Part shown: piece by piece, positions 8,153 to 16,716 of the stretch
Position numbering within the stretch: the first letter of the stretch is position 1
How the letters are laid out: each line of letters begins with the position of its first letter
NCBI GenBank assembly: GCA_016194905.1
Contig: JACQAP010000020.1
Location: 82,976-146,975 of the forward strand
DNA: 64,000 nt
Source of the DNA: Betaproteobacteria bacterium
GTDB taxonomy: Bacteria > Pseudomonadota > Gammaproteobacteria > Burkholderiales > JACQAP01
Direction: 5' to 3'
Notes under the pieces: model-generated
The model's database searches: none
Told to the model about the DNA's origin: nothing
Seen by the model: the letters and a program-made list of their open reading frames with translations, nothing else
Made by a program: the position numbers and the translations under genes

Positions 8153-9718
8153 ATGGCGGACGTGGAAGACACTTCAAAACCGGATCTGAAAAACGGCGTT
8201 TCGCTCGACAGTCTCGTGGATGGTGGGATGGTTGTCGGGCGCGTCGATGAAGAAGACGTGATCCTGGCGCGGCGAGGCGACGAATTTTTCGCGGTGGGTG
8301 CGCACTGCACGCATTACCACGCGCCGCTCGCGGACGGCCTGATCGCCGGCGACACGCTGCGTTGTCCATGGCATCACGCCTGTTTCAGCCTGCGCACCGG
8401 CGAGGCGCTGCGTGCGCCTGCGCTGGATCCGATCGCCTGCTGGCGGGTCGAGCGGGTGGGCAATACGGCCTTCGTCCGGGAGAAAATCGCCGAGCCGGGC
8501 CCGGGTAACGCGCGGCCACATACGAATTCGGGCGGCACCCCGGCCCCGGTCGTCATTGTCGGGGGTGGTGCCGCCGGATTGGCCGCCGCGGACATGCTTC
8601 GTCGCGAAGGCTACGAGGGGGGTGTGACCCTGATCAGCGCGGACGACTCGCCGCCTTGCGACCGGCCGAATCTGTCCAAGGACTATCTCGCGGGCACGGC
8701 GCAAGAGGATTGGATTCCACTGCGACCGCCGGAGTATTACACCGAGCGGCGCATCGACCTCGTGCTCAATTCGCGTGTGTCATCGCTCGACTTGAAACTG
8801 AAACGCGTGCAACTCGAGAACGGCAAGACCTACGGATTTGGGGCCTTGCTGATCACGACCGGCGCCGACCCGGTGCGATTGCCGATCCCCGGCGCGGCGG
8901 ATTCCCAGGTCCATTATCTGCGCACATTCGCAGATGCCCGGGCGATTGTCGCCAGGGCCGCAAACGCGAAGCGCATGGTCGTCGTTGGCGCAAGTTTCAT
9001 CGGTCTCGAAGTCGCCGCCTCGCTGCGCGCACGCGAGATCGAAGTGCATGTCGTCGCGCCTGATAAGATGCCCCTGGAACGCGTCATGGGACCGGAGGTG
9101 GGCGGCTTCATCCGCAAGTTGCACGAGGCTCACGGGGTGGTCTTTCATCTGGGACAGACCGTCAGCCGCGTGGACGGACGCCGGGCAACGTTGAGCGATG
9201 CGACTGTGCTCGATGCGGATTTCATCGTCCTCGGCGTGGGCGTGCGGCCCTCGATCGCCCTGGGCGAGCAAGCCGGCCTGGCCATCGACCGTGGCATTGT
9301 GGTCAACGAATATCTCGAAACCAGCGCGTCGGGGGTATTCGCCGCCGGCGACATTGCACGGTGGCCCGATCCGCATTCCGGCGATCGCATTCGCGTCGAG
9401 CATTGGGTGGTGGCCGAACGCCAGGGCCAGGTGGCGGCAAAGAATATACTCGGCCAACGCGTGCGCTTCGACGCAGTGCCGTTTTTCTGGAGCCAGCACT
9501 ACGATCTCGCCATCAACTATGTCGGCCACGCGGAAAACTGGGATGCCGTCGAGATCGATGGTTCGCTCGACGCAAAAGATTGCGCCGTGACTTACAAGCG
9601 CGGCAATCGCACGCTCGCTGTGGCGACGATCTACCGCGACCTTCACAGTCTGCAGGCCGAACTGGCGATGGAGCAGAAGGCATCGGAAAAGCCGGACAGC
9701 CAAGGCGGGTATAAATGA
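8153..9718 (+). CDS. Rieske [2Fe-2S] domain fused to FAD/NAD(P)H reductase
   Basis: A 521-residue protein with an N-terminal Rieske domain (residues about 15-110): 'CTHYHAPL' and 'CPWHHACF' supply the Cys-x-His and Cys-x2-His cluster ligands. It is followed by a ferredoxin-reductase-type flavoprotein, with 'VGGGAAGLAAADML' (about 140), the NADH fold 'VVVGASFIGLEVAASL' (about 280), and 'GVFAAGDIARW' near 395. This architecture matches AIF-M3/AIFL-like reductases and reductases of some ring-hydroxylating systems. The start is fixed by GGGAGGA six bases upstream. No oxygenase gene is in the window, so the electron acceptor is unknown. Confidence 0.9.
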   Translation: MADVEDTSKPDLKNGVSLDSLVDGGMVVGRVDEEDVILARRGDEFFAVGAHCTHYHAPLADGLIAGDTLRCPWHHACFSLRTGEALRAPALDPIACWRVERVGNTAFVREKIAEPGPGNARPHTNSGGTPAPVVIVGGGAAGLAAADMLRREGYEGGVTLISADDSPPCDRPNLSKDYLAGTAQEDWIPLRPPEYYTERRIDLVLNSRVSSLDLKLKRVQLENGKTYGFGALLITTGADPVRLPIPGAADSQVHYLRTFADARAIVARAANAKRMVVVGASFIGLEVAASLRAREIEVHVVAPDKMPLERVMGPEVGGFIRKLHEAHGVVFHLGQTVSRVDGRRATLSDATVLDADFIVLGVGVRPSIALGEQAGLAIDRGIVVNEYLETSASGVFAAGDIARWPDPHSGDRIRVEHWVVAERQGQVAAKNILGQRVRFDAVPFFWSQHYDLAINYVGHAENWDAVEIDGSLDAKDCAVTYKRGNRTLAVATIYRDLHSLQAELAMEQKASEKPDSQGGYK

Positions 9719-9743
9719 ACCTCATAACAACGAAAGGTCACGA

Positions 9744-10652
9744 ATGGCTATGATCTCCGTGACGGACAAGGCATGGCCGGCATTGCCGCTCGACGCATGG
9801 CGAGATACGTACGCGACGCTGCACATGTGGACGCAGATCGTGGGCAAACTCTGTCTCGCTCTCACGCCGCGCACCAATCATTTCTGGAATGTCGCGTTTC
9901 AGGTCACGTCGCGCGGGCTCGCGACACCGTCGCTGACGGCGGGCGACCACTCGCTGACGATCACCTTCGACTTCGTCAGCCATGAACTCGTCTTTCAGTG
10001 TTCGGACGGCCGCACGGAAACGATTGCGCTCGAGCCGCGCACGGTGGCCGACTTCTACCGCCTGGTGATGGAGACGCTGGGCCGGATGGGTCTCGACGCG
10101 AGGATCTGGACGATGCCGGTCGAAATTCCGGATCCGATCCGCTTCGAAGCGGACACGATGCACCGGTCGTACGACCGGGCGTATGCAAGCGCCTTCTGGC
10201 GAGCCCTGGTCGCGATGAAACCGGTGTTCGAGCGTTTCCGCTGCGACTTTGTCGGAAAATGCAGCCCGGTACATTTTTTCTGGGGAAGCTTCGATCTCGC
10301 CGTGACGCGTTTCTCCGGCCAACGGGCGCCGCAGCGCGCCGGCGCCGACTCGATCACTGCTGAAGCATATTCGCACGAAGTCATCAGTCACGGCTTCTGG
10401 CCGGGCAGCGGTGCGATTCAGCAACCGGCGTTCTACGCCTATGCGGCACCCGAACCCGAGGGCTTCAAGGACGCTCCGGTCCGTCCGGCGGCTGCGTTTT
10501 ACAGCAAAGACCTTTCCGAGTTCATGCTGCCGTATGAAGCAGTACGGACCGCGGCATCGCCCGAAAAGGAACTCGCCGCATTTCTCGAGAGTACATACGA
10601 CCTGGCGGCTGCTCTCGCAGAATGGAACCGCGCCGACCTTGAACGAAAGTGA
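9744..10652 (+). CDS. DUF5996 family protein
   Basis: A 302-residue protein matching the DUF5996 pattern: 'WPALPLDAWRDTYATLHMWTQIVGK' at the N-terminus (quoted in part: the Trp-Pro...Leu-His-Met-Trp block), then 'NHFWNVAFQVTSRGL', 'SPVHFFWGSFDLAVTRFSG' and 'EVISHGFWPG'. The Trp, His and aromatic spacing suggests a ligand-binding or enzymatic pocket, but no function is known. AAAGG at 9733-9737 supports the ATG at 9744. It begins 25 bases after the Rieske-flavoprotein stop and overlaps a possible GTG start of the next SDR gene, so it is probably co-transcribed with both. Confidence 0.8.
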   Translation: MAMISVTDKAWPALPLDAWRDTYATLHMWTQIVGKLCLALTPRTNHFWNVAFQVTSRGLATPSLTAGDHSLTITFDFVSHELVFQCSDGRTETIALEPRTVADFYRLVMETLGRMGLDARIWTMPVEIPDPIRFEADTMHRSYDRAYASAFWRALVAMKPVFERFRCDFVGKCSPVHFFWGSFDLAVTRFSGQRAPQRAGADSITAEAYSHEVISHGFWPGSGAIQQPAFYAYAAPEPEGFKDAPVRPAAAFYSKDLSEFMLPYEAVRTAASPEKELAAFLESTYDLAAALAEWNRADLERK

Positions 10653-10663
10653 GAAACGACGAA

Positions 10664-11383
10664 ATGAGTGAGAGATTCTCGGGCAAGGTGGCACTGGTGG
10701 CCGGCGGTACCGGCGGATTGGGACGCGCGGTGAGCCTGGCGTTCCTGCAGGAAGGCGCCAAGGTGACGGTCACCTATCGCAAACTAGAAGAATTCGACGC
10801 CTTGAAACAAGCAGCGGGCGCGAAGGGCTCACGGCTGGTGGGCCACGCTACCGATGTCACCGACGAAACTTCAGTGAACCAGCTCGTCGGGAAGATTCTC
10901 GCGGAACACGGGAAGCTGGACGCTTTGGTGAATACAGTCGGCGGTTACGCCGGCGGTGTACCACTGTGGGATTTGCAGACCAAGGTCCTCGATCAGATGC
11001 TGGCGCTGAATCTGCGCCCGGGTTACGCGTTGTCGCGTGCAGTGGTACCGGCGATGCTGAAACAGGGACGCGGGGCGATCGTGAACATTGCCGCCAAGGC
11101 GGCACTCGATCACCCTGCCGGCGTGGCCGCGTACGCTGCTTCAAAAGCCGCGGCGTTGGCGCTGCTGGATTCCCTGGCCGCGGATCTGAAGGGTAGCGGG
11201 GTGCGGGTGAACTCGATTCTTCCCAGCATCATCGATACGGAGGTCAACCGGAAGGCAATGCCCAAGGCGGACTTTGCGATCTGGCCGAAGCCCGAGGACA
11301 TCGCGCGCGTCATCCTGTTCCTGTGCAGCGACGATGCCAAAGTCATTCATGGGGCGGCCATTCCGGTTTATGGGGATAGCTGA
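10664..11383 (+). CDS. SDR family oxidoreductase
   Basis: A short-chain dehydrogenase/reductase of about 239 residues. The nucleotide motif is 'GGTGGLGRAVS' near residue 12, the catalytic pair is 'YAASK' (about residue 152-156), and the central segment 'NTVGGYAGG' replaces the common NNAG. The catalytic Ser position appears as 'IVNIAAKAAL', with Ala where Ser is usual, so activity may be altered. A GTG at 10649 overlapping the upstream stop as GTGA would add five residues. Closely coupled to the DUF5996 gene. Substrate unknown. Confidence 0.85.
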   Translation: MSERFSGKVALVAGGTGGLGRAVSLAFLQEGAKVTVTYRKLEEFDALKQAAGAKGSRLVGHATDVTDETSVNQLVGKILAEHGKLDALVNTVGGYAGGVPLWDLQTKVLDQMLALNLRPGYALSRAVVPAMLKQGRGAIVNIAAKAALDHPAGVAAYAASKAAALALLDSLAADLKGSGVRVNSILPSIIDTEVNRKAMPKADFAIWPKPEDIARVILFLCSDDAKVIHGAAIPVYGDS

Positions 11384-11401
11384 AGCTTCAACTTCCCGCG
11401 A

Positions 11402-12631
11402 CTATCTGTGTGCCTTCGCGCTGCGGGCCGGGACAGCGAACTCGCGATGACATACCTCGGCGAGCCTGGCGACGCCCTCACGGATGCCCTGCTCCGAGGG
11501 ATGGGCGAAGCAAAGGCGCAGCCGGGTCTGTCCCGCGCCGGCATCGATCATCCATTCGGCACCGGGGTTGATCGCCACGCCCGACTGCAGCGCCAGTTGC
11601 GTCAGGCGAGTCGTGTCGACGCCATCCGGTAACGTCACCCAGAGGAAAATGCCGCCCGCCGGATCGTCGAACTTGGCTGCCGCCCCGAACTGTGTGCGAA
11701 GCGCCTCGATCATCACATCAAGCTTGCGGCGCAGGGTTTTCCTCAGCGCCCGCACGTGAGACTCGAAATGGTCTTGACAGTATTCCGCGAGGATCATCTG
11801 CTCGAGGGCACCCGACCCGCCATCGCTCTTGATACCGAGAATGCGGCTCATCAGCGGCCAGCCGGTGACGAGATAACCGATCCGCAGCGCCGGCGCGATC
11901 GACTTCGAGAACGAGCCGATGTGGATGACGCGGTCGTCGCTCACCATGCCGCGCAGCGCTCGCGGACGCGTGCCTTCCCACACCAGATCCGCGTAACACT
12001 CGTCTTCGAAGACCGGCGCGCCGTAATCCACGGAGAGCCCGAGTATCTCGGTCCGCCGTGCCTCGCTCATCACGGTGGCGGTCGGGTTTTGCACCGTCGG
12101 GATCGTGTAGATGTACTTCGGCCTGATGCCGCGGCGCTTGAGATCATCGAGCGCCGTCTTCAGCCCGTCACTGCTCAGGCCGTCGTGATCGACCTCGACA
12201 CCGACGATATTCACGCCCAGGCGCTTCAACCGCGTAATGGCACCGCCATAAGTCATTTGCTCGACGATGACCGTGTCGCCCGGCGACAGCAGCACCTGAT
12301 TGACGAGATCGAGGCCTTGCAACGAGCCCGACGTAATCAGGATCTCGTCGGGCGAACAGGCGATGCCGGCATCGTTGGCGAGCTTGCGGGCGATGAATTC
12401 GCGCAACGGGCGATAACCGAGAGGGCCGCTCTGGAGTCCATACGTGGACAGGGTCCTGCCCTCGCGTTTCAGCACCGTGGTTGCGGCCGCGATCAGGCCC
12501 TCGACCGGGACGCTGTCGGCATCGTTGTGGCCGCCGACGAAATTGTATTTCGGAAAGTCGGTCCACCTGGCGGTGGCCGGCGGCAGATCGGGGCGAAGCA
12601 GTTCAGCGTAGTCGAATAGCTCGGCAGCCAT
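11402..12631 (-). CDS. PLP-dependent aminotransferase (class I/II, 2-aminoadipate-type)
   Basis: A 409-residue fold-type I PLP enzyme lacking the GntR DNA-binding domain of MocR regulators. The PLP Lys lies in 'HIGSFSKSIAPALRIGYL' (about residue 235), the Asp/Tyr cofactor contacts in 'DYGAPVFEDECYADL', and the Asn in 'PTVQNPTATVM'. The pattern resembles LysN/2-aminoadipate aminotransferases and related PLP enzymes. The ATG at 12631 precedes 'MAAELFDYAELL', a natural N-terminus. It is convergent with the SDR gene, 18 bases apart. The amino donor and acceptor cannot be assigned. Confidence 0.88.
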   Translation of the reverse strand: MAAELFDYAELLRPDLPPATARWTDFPKYNFVGGHNDADSVPVEGLIAAATTVLKREGRTLSTYGLQSGPLGYRPLREFIARKLANDAGIACSPDEILITSGSLQGLDLVNQVLLSPGDTVIVEQMTYGGAITRLKRLGVNIVGVEVDHDGLSSDGLKTALDDLKRRGIRPKYIYTIPTVQNPTATVMSEARRTEILGLSVDYGAPVFEDECYADLVWEGTRPRALRGMVSDDRVIHIGSFSKSIAPALRIGYLVTGWPLMSRILGIKSDGGSGALEQMILAEYCQDHFESHVRALRKTLRRKLDVMIEALRTQFGAAAKFDDPAGGIFLWVTLPDGVDTTRLTQLALQSGVAINPGAEWMIDAGAGQTRLRLCFAHPSEQGIREGVARLAEVCHREFAVPARSAKAHR

Positions 12632-12811
12632 GGGCTTTCCTTATCGGCGCGCATCGGACAGGCTGCGCGCGGGATGGCATCCTTTCAAAACGTCGGTGCA
12701 TATCGTATGGTATTCGTGAAAGGAGTTCTGGTGGGCGGGGCCGCAGTGGCTGATGGACAGCGGGGAATTCCCGCGCATGTTGGCCCGCTAGCCGGAGAAG
12801 ACCCGCCGGCG

Positions 12812-13012
12812 CTAGGTGTGCGGCGGCGTTTCGTCGCGCAGATTGCGGGGCTCCGCCGGGAGCGCGGTCCGCACCTGCTCGCGCAAGGTGCGCAGTTCCA
12901 TCTGGAGTTGGTCGATCTGTTGTTGCTGGCGATAAATGGTTTGGTTCAGCGCTTCCAGCAATTCCTCGGAAAAACTCAGCTTTGCTTCAATTTCCGCGAG
13001 GCGGGATTCCAT
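12812..13012 (-). CDS. slyX: SlyX family protein
   Basis: A 66-residue coiled-coil protein with the SlyX signature: 'MESRLAEIEAKLSFSEELLEALN', then a Gln-rich heptad region ('YRQQQQIDQLQMELRTL') and the end 'DETPPHT', close to the conserved 'PPHY' tail. The ATG at 13012 has AGGAG eight bases upstream. It begins five bases after the S4-domain gene, so the two form an operon. Cellular role of SlyX is not known. Confidence 0.9.
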   Translation of the reverse strand: MESRLAEIEAKLSFSEELLEALNQTIYRQQQQIDQLQMELRTLREQVRTALPAEPRNLRDETPPHT

Positions 13013-13017
13013 ATTCT

Positions 13018-13254
13018 TTACTCCTGGCGCGGGCTTCGCTTTGTCGTTACGAATACTTTGACGCCGCGGCACTCCACCGTCTGCCCGGCGTGAATCTTTG
13101 CGGTCTTGCGGCTTTCCGGCCGGCCGTCCACCGTGACCTTACCTTCGGCGACCATGTGCTTGCCCTGCCCGCCGCTATCGGCAATGCCCGCCAGCTTGAG
13201 CAGATCGCACAGCCGGACATGCTCGTCTTTCAACTGAATCTGGATGGTTTCCAT
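13018..13254 (-). CDS. RNA-binding S4 domain protein (YbcJ-like)
   Basis: A 78-residue single S4 domain: 'VRLCDLLKLAGIADSGGQGKHMVAEGKVTVDG' is the RNA-binding core (residues about 15-46), and 'ESRKTAKIHAGQTV' follows. It resembles E. coli YbcJ, a small presumed RNA-binding protein. The ATG at 13254 (METIQIQL) fits the family N-terminus; the ribosome binding site is weak. It is the first gene of a two-gene unit with slyX, divergent from selO. Confidence 0.88.
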   Translation of the reverse strand: METIQIQLKDEHVRLCDLLKLAGIADSGGQGKHMVAEGKVTVDGRPESRKTAKIHAGQTVECRGVKVFVTTKRSPRQE

Positions 13255-13404
13255 AGTGTCCCGATGGGTTTTATTCGACTCTAGCTCAATCAGCCCGGCC
13301 CGCGAAGGGGGATGGGTGTCCTGCGCATGCATTGCGGTGTTCTGGACTTACAATACCGGAATCCATTGCCGATCTGATCGGTCCAACTTTCCGAGTATCG
13401 CCTG

Positions 13405-14994
13405 ATGCAATCCCTCAGCTTCGACAATGCGTTCGTGCGCGAACTGCCTGCGGACCCGACGACCGGGCCGGGACGGCGACAGGTGCACGGGGCATTGTAT
13501 TCGCGCGTGGAACCCACGCCGGTGGCCGCGCCACGACTGATTGCGTATTCGCACGAGGTGGCCGCGATGCTGGACATCGATCCGGCCGATATCGAATCGC
13601 CGGCCTTTGCGCAGGTATTCGGCGGCAACGCATTGCTCGATGGCATGCAACCGTATGCTGCCAACTATGGCGGACATCAGTTCGGCAACTGGGCAGGCCA
13701 GCTCGGCGACGGCCGCGCCATCACGCTGGGCGAAACGATCAATGCGAAAGGCGAACGCTGGGAGCTGCAGTTGAAGGGCGCGGGTCCGACGCCGTATTCG
13801 CGCACGGCCGACGGCCGCGCCGTGCTGCGCTCGTCGATACGCGAATTCCTGTGCAGCGAGGCAATGCATCACCTCGGCGTGCCGACGACGCGTGCCTTGA
13901 GCCTGGTGGCGACCGGCGAACCGGTCGTGCGGGACATGTTCTACGACGGCCATCCCCGGTCCGAAGCGGGCGCGATCGTGTGCCGGGTGGCGCCGTCGTT
14001 CATTCGTTTCGGCAACTTCGAACTGCCGACGTCGCGCGACGACGTCGACCTCCTGAACAAGCTGATCGCCTTTACGATCCGACGCGATTTCCCGGAGTTG
14101 ATTTCCGACAGGAGCGGTCGCGGGCAGGCCGGGCAACCGGGCGAGCAGGTGCGCGCGGAGTGGTTCACACAGGTCTGCGAGCGTACCGCCCGCATGGTTG
14201 CGCACTGGATGCGGGTCGGTTTCGTGCACGGCGTGATGAACACCGACAACATGTCGATCCTCGGCCTGACCATCGACTACGGCCCGTATGGCTGGATCGA
14301 TGATTTCGATTTCGACTGGACACCGAATACGACCGACGCGCACGGGCGCCGCTACCGCTTCGGCCAGCAGGCGCAGATCGCGTACTGGAATCTGGGGCAG
14401 CTCGCCAACGCACTGGTGCCGGCCTATGCCTCCGTCGACCCGCTGCACGCCGGTCTGCAGCGTTATGTGGACGTTTTTACTGCGACAGATCGCGGCAACA
14501 TTGCAGCAAAACTCGGCCTGGCCGAATGTCTGGATGAAGACGAGGAACTCATGCAGGCACTGCAGGCGTTGCTGCAGGAAGCGGAGGTCGACATGACTTT
14601 GTTCTTCCGCGCGCTGAGCGACATCGATTTCAATTCGCCGAACCTTGCGCCGTTCAGCCATGCCTTCTATGACGAGGCGAAGCAGCGGCGAGCCGAGCCG
14701 GGATTCGACGACTGGCTGCTGCGCTACGCCGCGCGTGTGCGGCGCGACGGGATGCTGGCCGTGGAACGCCGTTCGCGCATGCATGCCGCCAATCCGCGCT
14801 ACGTTCTGCGCAATTATCTGGCGCAGCAGGCGATCGACCGTGCCGAACAGGGCGACGATGCGGGGATCCACGAACTACTCGACGTGTTGCGTCGTCCCTA
14901 CGAGGATCAGCCCGGCCGCGAGCAGTTTGCGCAGCGCCGGCCCGATTGGGCGCGTAACCGGGCAGGGTGCTCGATGTTGTCCTGCAGCTCGTGA
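13405..14994 (+). CDS. selO: protein adenylyltransferase SelO (YdiU family)
   Basis: A 529-residue pseudokinase-fold AMP transferase that attaches AMP to Ser, Thr or Tyr of protein targets, linked in bacteria to redox stress. Seen here: '[22 protein letters not shown]' as the glycine-rich ATP region (about residues 85-107), '[15 protein letters not shown]', '[12 protein letters not shown]' with the catalytic Asp, and '[11 protein letters not shown]' with the metal Asp. The C-terminus ends Cys-Ser-Ser, where animal SelO has selenocysteine. The ATG at 13405 precedes the natural N-terminus '[11 protein letters not shown]'. Divergent from the S4/slyX pair. Confidence 0.95.
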   Translation: MQSLSFDNAFVRELPADPTTGPGRRQVHGALYSRVEPTPVAAPRLIAYSHEVAAMLDIDPADIESPAFAQVFGGNALLDGMQPYAANYGGHQFGNWAGQLGDGRAITLGETINAKGERWELQLKGAGPTPYSRTADGRAVLRSSIREFLCSEAMHHLGVPTTRALSLVATGEPVVRDMFYDGHPRSEAGAIVCRVAPSFIRFGNFELPTSRDDVDLLNKLIAFTIRRDFPELISDRSGRGQAGQPGEQVRAEWFTQVCERTARMVAHWMRVGFVHGVMNTDNMSILGLTIDYGPYGWIDDFDFDWTPNTTDAHGRRYRFGQQAQIAYWNLGQLANALVPAYASVDPLHAGLQRYVDVFTATDRGNIAAKLGLAECLDEDEELMQALQALLQEAEVDMTLFFRALSDIDFNSPNLAPFSHAFYDEAKQRRAEPGFDDWLLRYAARVRRDGMLAVERRSRMHAANPRYVLRNYLAQQAIDRAEQGDDAGIHELLDVLRRPYEDQPGREQFAQRRPDWARNRAGCSMLSCSS

Positions 14995-15076
14995 AGAGTC
15001 GAGGATCGAGCCGGCGCGTTTTTTCTTTACAAACCCGTGACCCTAAATCGATACTGGGGCCACATGGAGGCTAGTC

Positions 15077-15364
15077 ATGGCTAAAGCACCAGCAGTTATC
15101 GGGTTCATATCACGGGAGGACTACGCCGAGTTTCGTGCGGTTTGTGTCGACGGGGATGGCATGCCGAATGACTACAAAGTCTTTCTGAAAACCTACAACC
15201 AGCAGCTTGGCGAGCTTCGCGCAGGCGGCGTATCCCCCACTCAAATGAATATAAAGCCCGGTGAACTGGCTGCCTGGTGCAAGGCCAATGGGCATGCAAT
15301 CGATAGCAGCGGCCGCGCTGCCTATGCGAACTTCGTTTTCGCGGGATTGAACATCAAAAGATAA
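15077..15364 (+). CDS. conserved hypothetical protein
   Basis: A 95-residue soluble protein, with GGAGG nine bases before the ATG at 15077. The sequence is well formed, with two cysteines ('VCVDGDG', 'AWCKANGHAI') and a C-terminal 'AAYANFVFAGLNIKR'. It has no signal peptide or membrane helix and no recognised family. It is preceded by selO (82 bases) and followed by a short inverted repeat and a gene relic. Confidence 0.6.
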   Translation: MAKAPAVIGFISREDYAEFRAVCVDGDGMPNDYKVFLKTYNQQLGELRAGGVSPTQMNIKPGELAAWCKANGHAIDSSGRAAYANFVFAGLNIKR

Positions 15365-15372
15365 CGCGGCAT

Positions 15373-15422
15373 TGATGTCCGGATTTTTTTCTGACTGAAA
15401 TCCGTGGCGCCGCCGGACATCA
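15373..15422. repeat. 10-bp inverted repeat at a gene-relic boundary
   Basis: TGATGTCCGG (15373-15382) is the exact reverse complement of CCGGACATCA (15413-15422). The right arm lies in the first codons of the TRAP permease relic. The left arm is followed by a run of T, so the element could also act as a terminator for the 15077-15364 gene. Confidence 0.5.
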
Positions 15423-15541
15423 GCCTCAACCACATTTTCGTCTCGGTGCTGCCGTTCATCGCGCTGCAAATCGCGGGCCTGCTCGTCGTGCTCTTTCTGC
15501 CGGACGTGGCGCTATTCCTGCCCAGGCTGCTACACCAGTGA
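15404..15541 (+). pseudogene. relic of TRAP transporter large permease subunit (DctM C-terminus)
   Basis: A 45-codon open stretch reads 'PPDISLNHIFVSVLPFIALQ' followed by a hydrophobic helix 'LLVVLFLPDVALFLP' and a stop. This is the pattern of the last transmembrane helix of DctM/TRAP-T large permeases. The rest of the gene (about 380 codons), the small subunit and the binding protein are absent. It is best read as the tail left after a deletion or rearrangement. Confidence 0.55.
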
Positions 15542-15573
15542 TTCGTGACGCGTCGGACATGCAGCCGGGAAAT

Positions 15574-15601
15574 CCGCGATAGGGTAGTATCGCGGTTTTT
15601 T
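15574..15601 (+). terminator. rho-independent terminator abutting the next gene's RBS
   Basis: CCGCGATA (15574-15581) pairs perfectly with TATCGCGG (15588-15595), followed by six T. The T run touches the AGGAG Shine-Dalgarno of the FKBP gene at 15602. It either ends the relic TRAP operon or acts as a leader attenuator for the FKBP gene. Confidence 0.75.
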
Positions 15602-15616
15602 AGGAGCGGCTTTGTG

Positions 15617-16285
15617 ATGCGAACCATTGTGCTCTGCCTGCCGGTTTTGCTCGGCATCGGATTTTCCGCCGCGCAAGCTGCGGATCTTGCGAACGACGAG
15701 CAGAAAGCCCTTTACGCCCTCGGCGTTGCGATCAGCGAATCCCTGGCCGAATTCTCGCTGAGCGAGTCCGATCTGGAAATCGTGAAATCCGGCCTCTCCG
15801 ATGGCATCCTCAAGCGCCCGCTGAAGGTCGAAGCGCAGAGCGTCAAGCCAAAGGTGCAGCAATTGGTCAAGGCGCGTGCCGCGATTGTCGCGGAAAAGGA
15901 AAAGAAGGGCAGTGCCGCATTTCTCGCGAAGGCCGCCGCGGAACCCGGTGCCAGGAAGACCGCATCAGGCGCCATCGTGACCACGCTGCAAGAAGGCAAG
16001 GGGCCGTCGCCCAAAGCCTCTGACACGGTCAAGGTCCACTATCAGGGAACCCTGGTAAATGGAACGGTGTTTGACAGCTCCATTCAGCGCGGTCAGCCGG
16101 CCACGTTTCCGCTCGGTAACGTGATCAAGTGCTGGACCGAGGGCGTGCAGGAGATCAAGGTCGGTGGCAAGGCCCGCCTGGTGTGCCCGGCCGACATCGC
16201 TTATGGGGATCGCGGATCACCGCCCGCCATCAAGCCCGGCGCTACTCTTCTCTTCGAAGTCGAGCTGCTCGAAATCGTCAAATAA
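15617..16285 (+). CDS. FKBP-type peptidyl-prolyl cis-trans isomerase, exported
   Basis: A 222-residue periplasmic FKBP of the FkpA/Mip class. Residues 1-21 are a signal peptide (cleavage near 'AAQAA'), followed by the helical dimerisation domain (about 25-115) and an FKBP domain (about 118-222) with 'VKVHYQGTLVNGTVFDSS', 'WTEGVQEIKVGGKARLVCP', 'AYGDRG' and 'TLLFEVELLEI'. It catalyses proline isomerisation and chaperones envelope proteins. Start 15617 follows AGGAG; a GTG three bases earlier is possible. The Shine-Dalgarno directly follows a terminator hairpin, which may control read-through. Confidence 0.93.
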   Translation: MRTIVLCLPVLLGIGFSAAQAADLANDEQKALYALGVAISESLAEFSLSESDLEIVKSGLSDGILKRPLKVEAQSVKPKVQQLVKARAAIVAEKEKKGSAAFLAKAAAEPGARKTASGAIVTTLQEGKGPSPKASDTVKVHYQGTLVNGTVFDSSIQRGQPATFPLGNVIKCWTEGVQEIKVGGKARLVCPADIAYGDRGSPPAIKPGATLLFEVELLEIVK

Positions 16286-16293
16286 AGAAGACG

Positions 16294-16320
16294 GTCGGGG
16301 TCCCCGTTGGGGACACCGAC
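16294..16320. terminator. hairpin between convergent genes
   Basis: GTCGGGGTCCCC (16294-16305) pairs with GGGGACACCGAC (16309-16320) with one mismatch and a three-base loop. It sits between the FKBP stop and the stop of the convergent gene at 16326. No T run is present. Confidence 0.45.
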
Positions 16321-16325
16321 ATGAG

Positions 16326-16598
16326 CTAAGAATGCCGCTCGGGTGTTTTGGCCGGCCCGAGCACCGGTTCATCGTCGGGCTCCGCGCCGTGATAGGTCAC
16401 GCGCAACGCCTCGTCCTCGGCGTCGTCCCAGGCTTTTGCGGCGCGCTGGTCGAAGCGCGCACGGCTGCTGCGCTTCATCACGGCGTCGTAGGCCCGCTCG
16501 ACGCTGAGCCCGCGCTTCTCGATCAGTGCGGTCGCGGCCCGGCATCCCGCCTCGATATCGTCCGTGGGTGCCCGGGAATCGAAAATCCAGAGTTTCAT
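16326..16598 (-). CDS. conserved hypothetical protein
   Basis: A 90-residue cytoplasmic protein of unknown function with strongly charged, helical composition: 'AGCRAATALIEKRGLSVERAYDAVMKRSSRARFDQRAAKAWDDAEDEALR' shows the pattern (described rather than matched). AGGAAC lies upstream of the ATG at 16598. It ends beside a hairpin shared with the convergent FKBP gene. No family or partner is evident. Confidence 0.5.
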   Translation of the reverse strand: MKLWIFDSRAPTDDIEAGCRAATALIEKRGLSVERAYDAVMKRSSRARFDQRAAKAWDDAEDEALRVTYHGAEPDDEPVLGPAKTPERHS

Positions 16599-16716
16599 GG
16601 GTGTTCCTGCAGTAAGAGATTCCGTGTTTCGCGATTCTAAAAAAATATCCGGACAAATGCGAGGACGGGCGAAAACGAAAAAGAGGCACTCCGGGCGAAT
16701 TCGCTACCCTGTCCGC

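Noticed and set aside
13348..14871. 507-codon minus-strand frame opposite selO
   Set aside because: selO is fully recognisable on the plus strand; this frame has no family features.
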